Below, one piece after another: positions 60,131-64,000 of a stretch of DNA of 64,000 nt (position 1 is its first letter; every line of letters begins with the position of its first letter). A model generated the notes under the pieces. The model was given only the letters and a program-made list of their open reading frames with translations, was not told the DNA's origin and ran no database searches. Where the stretch lies: positions 42,065-106,064 of the forward strand of contig NZ_JAAXPA010000032.1 of assembly GCF_012396235.1 (NCBI RefSeq), read 5' to 3'. This stretch comes from Rhodococcus opacus. GTDB lineage: Bacteria > Actinomycetota > Actinomycetes > Mycobacteriales > Mycobacteriaceae. The position numbers were made by a program, and so were the translations under genes.

Positions 60131-61270
60131 TCAGGCGCGGACCGTCAGGCCCACCTTCTGGAATTCCTTCAGATCCGAGTACCCCGACTTCGCCATCGAC
60201 CGGCGCAGCCCGCCGACGAAGTTCAGCGAACCGAACGGGTCATCGGACGGACCCGTGAGGACCCGGTCGAGCGACGGACGGTCACCGAACGAGACCGGCA
60301 GCATCGTGCCGCGCGGAACCGAGGGGTGCGCCGCGGCCGACGGCCAGTACCAGCCGCCGCCGGGAGCTTCCGCGGCAACGGCCAGCGGTGCGCCCAGGAC
60401 TGCGGCGTCCGCGCCACAGGCAATCGCCTTGGCGAGGTCGCCCGAGGACGTGATGTCGCCGTCCGCGATCACGTGGACGTAGCGTCCACCCGTCTCGTCG
60501 AGGTAGTCGCGGCGGGCAGCAGCGGCGTCCGCGATCGCCGTGGCCATCGGAAGACCGATGCCCAGCACCTCACCGGTGGTCGTGGCGCCCTCGGTGGAGC
60601 CGTATCCGACGATCACACCGGCCGCGCCCGTGCGCATCAGGTGCAGTGCGGTGCGGTGATCGCTCACCCCACCGGCCACCACGGGGACGTCGAGCTCGGA
60701 GATGAACGTCTTGAGGTTCAGCGGCTCGCTGTCGCCGTGCGCGACGTGCTCGGCGGAGATGATCGTGCCGTGCACGACCAGCAGGTCGATGCCCGCCTCG
60801 AGCAACTGCGGGGTGAGCGCCCGGGCGTTCTGCGGGCTGACCCGCACCGCGGTCGTGACACCTGCATCGCGGACCTGGGCCACGGCAGCGGCCAGAAGTC
60901 CCGGCTGCAACGGCGCCGCGTGCAGTTCCTGCAGCTTCTTGATCGGCGCCTCGACGTCGACGTCCGACTCGGCCAGTGCGACGAGTTCGGCGAGCTTCGC
61001 CTCGACGTCCGCGTGCCGGCCCCACAGACCCTCACCGTTGATGACCCCGAGGCCACCACGCTTGCCGAGTTCGATCGCGAACGACGGCGAGACCAGCGCG
61101 TCGGTCGGATGCGCCAGCACCGGAATGTCGAACCGGTATGCGTCGAGCTGCCAGGACGTCGACACCTCTTTGGAGGAGCGGGTCCGGCGGGAGGGGACGA
61201 TGTCGATGTCGTCCAGCTCATAGGTTCGTCGGGCTGTTCGGCCCATGCCGATCTCAACGAGGTCGCGCAC
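60131..61270 (-). CDS. guaB3: GuaB3 family IMP dehydrogenase-related protein
   Basis: A 379-residue TIM-barrel protein of the IMPDH/GMP reductase superfamily, without CBS domains. It starts with EIGMGRTARRTYELDDIDIVPSRRTRSSKEV, typical for GuaB3. The catalytic loop that reads GPGSICTTR in true IMPDH is here VGYGSTEGATTTG, without cysteine. GGVSDHRTALHLMRTGAAGVIVG is the phosphate-binding region. Its enzymatic role is less settled than that of GuaB. It lies 34 bp behind guaB in the same direction. Confidence 0.92.
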   Translation of the reverse strand: MRDLVEIGMGRTARRTYELDDIDIVPSRRTRSSKEVSTSWQLDAYRFDIPVLAHPTDALVSPSFAIELGKRGGLGVINGEGLWGRHADVEAKLAELVALAESDVDVEAPIKKLQELHAAPLQPGLLAAAVAQVRDAGVTTAVRVSPQNARALTPQLLEAGIDLLVVHGTIISAEHVAHGDSEPLNLKTFISELDVPVVAGGVSDHRTALHLMRTGAAGVIVGYGSTEGATTTGEVLGIGLPMATAIADAAAARRDYLDETGGRYVHVIADGDITSSGDLAKAIACGADAAVLGAPLAVAAEAPGGGWYWPSAAAHPSVPRGTMLPVSFGDRPSLDRVLTGPSDDPFGSLNFVGGLRRSMAKSGYSDLKEFQKVGLTVRA

Positions 61271-61303
61271 GCGCGCCCCTTTCTCGTGAATCGTGACTGG
61301 TTG

Positions 61304-62827
61304 CTAGCGAGCGGTGTAGTTGGGAGCTTCGACTGTCATCGTGATGTCGTGCGGGTGGCTCTCCTTCAGACCCGCAGCCGTGATCTGCACGAACTGCGCG
61401 TTCTGCAGCTCCTCGATCGACGACGCTCCCGTGTAACCCATGGCGGCCCGCAGACCGCCCGTGAGCTGATGGGTGACCTGGGACAGCGGACCGCGGAACG
61501 CGACCCGGCCCTCGATGCCCTCCGGAACCAGCTTGTCCTCGGACAGCACGTCGTCCTGGAAGTAGCGGTCCTTGGAATACGACTTCGCGGCGCCACGGCT
61601 CTGCATCGCGCCGAGGGAACCCATGCCGCGGTAGCTCTTGTACTGCTTGCCGTTGACCAGGATCAGCTCGCCCGGCGACTCCGCGGTGCCTGCGAGCAGC
61701 GAACCGAGCATGGCCGTCGACGCGCCTGCCGCCAGGGCCTTCGCGATGTCGCCGGAGAACTGCAGTCCACCGTCGGCGATCACCGGCACACCGTGCGGCT
61801 TGGCCGCGGCGACCGCTTCGAGGATCGCCGTGATCTGCGGGGCGCCGACACCGGCGATGACACGGGTGGTGCAGATGGAGCCGGGGCCCACACCGACCTT
61901 CACCGCGTCCACACCGGCTTCGATGAGAGCGGCCGCACCACTGCGGGTGGCGACGTTGCCGCCGATGATCTGCACACGCTCGTCGACCTCTGCCTTGAGC
62001 TTCGAGATCATGTCCAGCACGCCGGCCGAGTGACCGTGGGCGCTGTCGACGACGAGCACGTCCACCCCGGCGTCGGTGAGGGCCATTGCGCGGCTCCACG
62101 CCTCGTCGCCCACACCCACGGCGGCGCCGACGAGGAGCCGGCCGTCGCGGTCCTTGGTGGCGTCCGGGTGCTGCTCGGTCTTCACGAAGTCCTTGACCGT
62201 GATGAGGCCCGTGAGCTTGCCCTGACCGTCCACGATCGGCAGCTTCTCGATCTTGTGGCGGCGGAGCAGGCCCAGCGCCACCTCCGCGGTCACACCCTCC
62301 TGGGCGGTGATCAGCGGGGCCTTCGTCATGACCTCGGACACGGCGCGGTTCTGATCGACCTCGAAGCGCATGTCGCGGTTGGTGATGATGCCGACGAGCT
62401 GCCCGGCCTCGTCGGTCACCGGAAGTCCGGAGATCCGGAAGCGGGCGCACTTGGCGTCGACCTCGGCGAGGGTGTCCGACGGCTTGCAGGTGACCGGGTC
62501 GGTGACCATTCCCGCCTCGGACCGCTTGACCGTCTCCACCTGCCCGGCCTGCGCCTCGACCGACAGGTTGCGGTGCAGGACGCCCATCCCGCCGGCGCGG
62601 GCCATGGCGATGGCCATCCGCGCCTCGGTGACGGTGTCCATCGCGGAGCTGACGAGCGGCACTCGCAGCCGGATGTCCCTGGTCAGCTGGCTGGACGTGT
62701 CGACCTGGCCGGGGATGACATTCGACGCCGCCGGCAAGAGCAGGACGTCGTCGTACGTGAGACCCAGCATCGCGACCTTGTTCGGGTCGTCACCGCCGGT
62801 GTGTACATGCCCTGCTGAACTTGTCAT
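61304..62827 (-). CDS. guaB: inosine-5'-monophosphate dehydrogenase
   Basis: A 507-residue IMPDH (IMP to XMP, the committed step to GMP). TYDDVLLLPAASNVIPGQVDTSSQLT is the N-terminal signature. Two CBS domains interrupt the barrel (about residues 110-225). The catalytic Cys is in VGVGPGSICTTRVIAG, and the flap contains YRGMGSLGAM. ATG 62827 is preferred (GGAGGG 11 bases upstream); an in-frame ATG at 62845 exists. The longer open frame to 63976 is a shadow of DUF5319 and rsdA. It heads the guaB-guaB3 unit. Confidence 0.97.
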   Translation of the reverse strand: MTSSAGHVHTGGDDPNKVAMLGLTYDDVLLLPAASNVIPGQVDTSSQLTRDIRLRVPLVSSAMDTVTEARMAIAMARAGGMGVLHRNLSVEAQAGQVETVKRSEAGMVTDPVTCKPSDTLAEVDAKCARFRISGLPVTDEAGQLVGIITNRDMRFEVDQNRAVSEVMTKAPLITAQEGVTAEVALGLLRRHKIEKLPIVDGQGKLTGLITVKDFVKTEQHPDATKDRDGRLLVGAAVGVGDEAWSRAMALTDAGVDVLVVDSAHGHSAGVLDMISKLKAEVDERVQIIGGNVATRSGAAALIEAGVDAVKVGVGPGSICTTRVIAGVGAPQITAILEAVAAAKPHGVPVIADGGLQFSGDIAKALAAGASTAMLGSLLAGTAESPGELILVNGKQYKSYRGMGSLGAMQSRGAAKSYSKDRYFQDDVLSEDKLVPEGIEGRVAFRGPLSQVTHQLTGGLRAAMGYTGASSIEELQNAQFVQITAAGLKESHPHDITMTVEAPNYTAR

Positions 62828-63070
62828 GCGGTTCGGGCCCTCCATGGAACATAGGTGCGGCGCCGGTGGCGCCGTCTGTGGACATTCAGATCTTCGATCT
62901 GGTGGAAACTTTCGGGAACACGGATACAAGAAAAAGGCCGGAGCGACGATCGATATTCCCAGCTCCACAAACCATGATATCGGCTCGACGCGATCACCAC
63001 GGAGCCCACCCACGCTGGGCGTACGCCGAACGGCTGGCGCAGACCGGGCTGACCTGCGTACCGTGGTGCT

Positions 63071-63475
63071 GTGCGCGATCAACTGCCTCCAGGTCTGCCC
63101 CCGGACCCCTTCGCCGGCGACCCCGCCGACCCCTCCGCAGCTCTCGATGCGATCGAACCGGGCCAGCCACTCGACCCCCACGAGCGTCTCGCCGTGGAGG
63201 AAGATCTGGCCGACCTCGCCGTGTACGAGGCGCTGCTGGCGCATCGCGGGATCCGCGGTCTCGTCGTCTGCTGCGAAGACTGCCAGCAAGATCACTACCA
63301 CGATTGGGACATGCTCCGTGCCAACCTCCTCCAGCTTCTGGTCGACGGCACCGTGCGCCCGCACGAGCCCGCCTACGACCCGACACCCGAGGCATACGTC
63401 ACCTGGGATTACTGCCGCGGCTACGCGGACGCCTCGATGAACGACGCCCTGCACGGCGACGGTTTCGACGCCTGA
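63071..63475 (+). CDS. DUF5319 protein (Rv3412 homologue)
   Basis: A 134-residue acidic protein with conserved features of DUF5319: PPDPFAGDPADPSAAL near the start, HERLAVEEDLADLAVYEALL, and a Cys motif VVCCEDCQQDHYHDWDMLRANLLQLL followed by TWDYCRGYADASMND. The Cys and His residues suggest metal binding, which is inference. It starts at GTG 63071 and is divergent from guaB. The order guaB, DUF5319, rsdA matches mycobacteria. Function unknown. Confidence 0.88.
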   Translation: MRDQLPPGLPPDPFAGDPADPSAALDAIEPGQPLDPHERLAVEEDLADLAVYEALLAHRGIRGLVVCCEDCQQDHYHDWDMLRANLLQLLVDGTVRPHEPAYDPTPEAYVTWDYCRGYADASMNDALHGDGFDA

Positions 63476-63491
63476 TCCGGCACACCCCGAT

Positions 63492-63540
63492 ACAGACCAC
63501 TGTGGCCCGACACGCGAAGTGTCGGGCCACAGTGGTCTGT
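63492..63540. terminator. perfect 22-bp-stem bidirectional terminator
   Basis: Bases 63492-63513 are exactly complementary to 63519-63540, with the five-base loop GCGAA. The inner part reads TGGCCCGACAC then GTGTCGGGCCA. It sits between the convergent DUF5319 and rsdA genes. Confidence 0.88.
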
Positions 63541-63560
63541 GCGGAAGGGCCGACGAACCG

Positions 63561-64000
63561 CTAGCTGGTGGGCGGCGGCACCGGGACCGGGGTCGTGGTG
63601 GTGGGTAGCGGCACCGTCGAAGGCTCCTGCGGCGGCTGCTGGGTGGATGGCTCCGTCGCCGGAATGTCCGAGGGCAGCGTCGGAACCAACATGATCGTGG
63701 GATCCGGGCTCGTGGACGGCAACGTCTCGGGCGGAGGCGGCAGCGTGGGCAGCTGCGGCAGCGGAATGGGCGGCAGTCCCGGAATCTGCAGATCCGTGGG
63801 CAGGGTTCCCGGCAACTGCTCGACTCCCGGCGCGGTCGTGGAACCGGGTGTCCCCGGCACCGTGGCCGGCAACTCGGTGGTCTGTGTCGGCGCGTCGGTG
63901 GTGGTGGTACCGGGCGTCGTCGCCGCGGGCGGCGTGGTGGGAGCGATCTTCTCGACCTCCGCGGCGAGCTTCGCACGCCACACGTCGAGTTCGTTGCGCA
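63561..64000 (-). CDS. rsdA: anti-sigma-D factor RsdA, C-terminal part (cut by window edge)
   Basis: About 145 residues of a protein whose start lies beyond base 64000. It reads RNELDVWRAKLAAEVEKIAP and then a long Thr/Pro-rich, repetitive extracytoplasmic tail (TTPPAATTPGTTTTDAPTQT, LPGTLPTDLQIPGLPPIPLP). Composition and position, convergent with DUF5319 beside guaB, match Rv3413c (RsdA) of mycobacteria, which binds SigD through an N-terminal segment not visible here. The assignment rests on context more than on sequence. Confidence 0.72.
   Translation of the reverse strand, partial: RNELDVWRAKLAAEVEKIAPTTPPAATTPGTTTTDAPTQTTELPATVPGTPGSTTAPGVEQLPGTLPTDLQIPGLPPIPLPQLPTLPPPPETLPSTSPDPTIMLVPTLPSDIPATEPSTQQPPQEPSTVPLPTTTTPVPVPPPTS

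Noticed and set aside
62828..63976. N-terminal extension of guaB by about 380 codons
   Set aside because: It is Arg/Pro-rich shadow sequence antisense to DUF5319 and overlapping rsdA. IMPDH has its full normal length from 62827.

Overview
The window is GC-rich actinobacterial chromosome, most likely Rhodococcus (R. jostii/opacus-like). Supports are the dense GC-rich codon use, frequent GTG and TTG starts, the gene order guaA, choD-like oxidase, guaB3, guaB, DUF5319, rsdA known from mycolic-acid bacteria, TCGAAC/GTTCGA-type LexA boxes on dnaE2 and imuAB, a SAM-IV riboswitch on metY-metX and an R2lox gene. No rRNA, tRNA or CRISPR array was seen.

Layout. 1-12.4 kb is housekeeping: end of mdh, a D,D-carboxypeptidase, a YihY/BrkB membrane protein, trpS, exonuclease III, an MFS exporter, icd, metY-metX, folD and a pentapeptide-repeat protein. 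12,400-24,376 is a foreign element of about 12 kb. It is bounded by a 13-bp direct repeat (TGATGTTCCACGA) and carries a large serine integrase at its right end. It sits in the first codons of trmL, and its right end supplies a replacement start so trmL stays intact. Cargo includes a TIR-domain protein with a small basic partner, a protein with five zinc-ribbon repeats fused to a PD-(D/E)XK-type nuclease, a RecA/RepA-like ATPase, a wHTH protein, small Cys-rich proteins and several unknowns. Its non-coding DNA is unusually structured: nine successive hairpins within 270 bp beside the ATPase gene, and a second structured block upstream of the TIR gene.

24.4-43.6 kb returns to core genome: trmL, a LysR regulator divergent from a TDT-family transporter, rhodanese, a DUF4349 lipoprotein, SOS polymerase dnaE2, an ABC importer of FecBCD type under a cobalamin riboswitch, an MMPL transporter, a two-domain fatty acyl-CoA reductase, a sucrase/ferredoxin-like protein, R2lox and hydrolases. 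43.6-45.6 kb holds an IS605-type element with an intact-looking tnpB catalytic core and a decayed divergent tnpA. 46.4-48.9 kb is imuA'-imuB with its own LexA-like box, which together with dnaE2 completes the mutasome.

49-56.5 kb is a signalling block: a Ser/Thr kinase, a LuxR response regulator and a PspC-type histidine kinase. Regulator and kinase are separated by an RDD protein and a WXG100/YbaB type VII secretion-like trio, and a divergent PspC-domain membrane protein follows. 56.5-64 kb is the guanine nucleotide cluster (guaA, choD-like GMC oxidase, guaB3, guaB), then DUF5319 and the C-terminal part of anti-sigma factor RsdA, separated by a hairpin with a perfect 22-bp stem.
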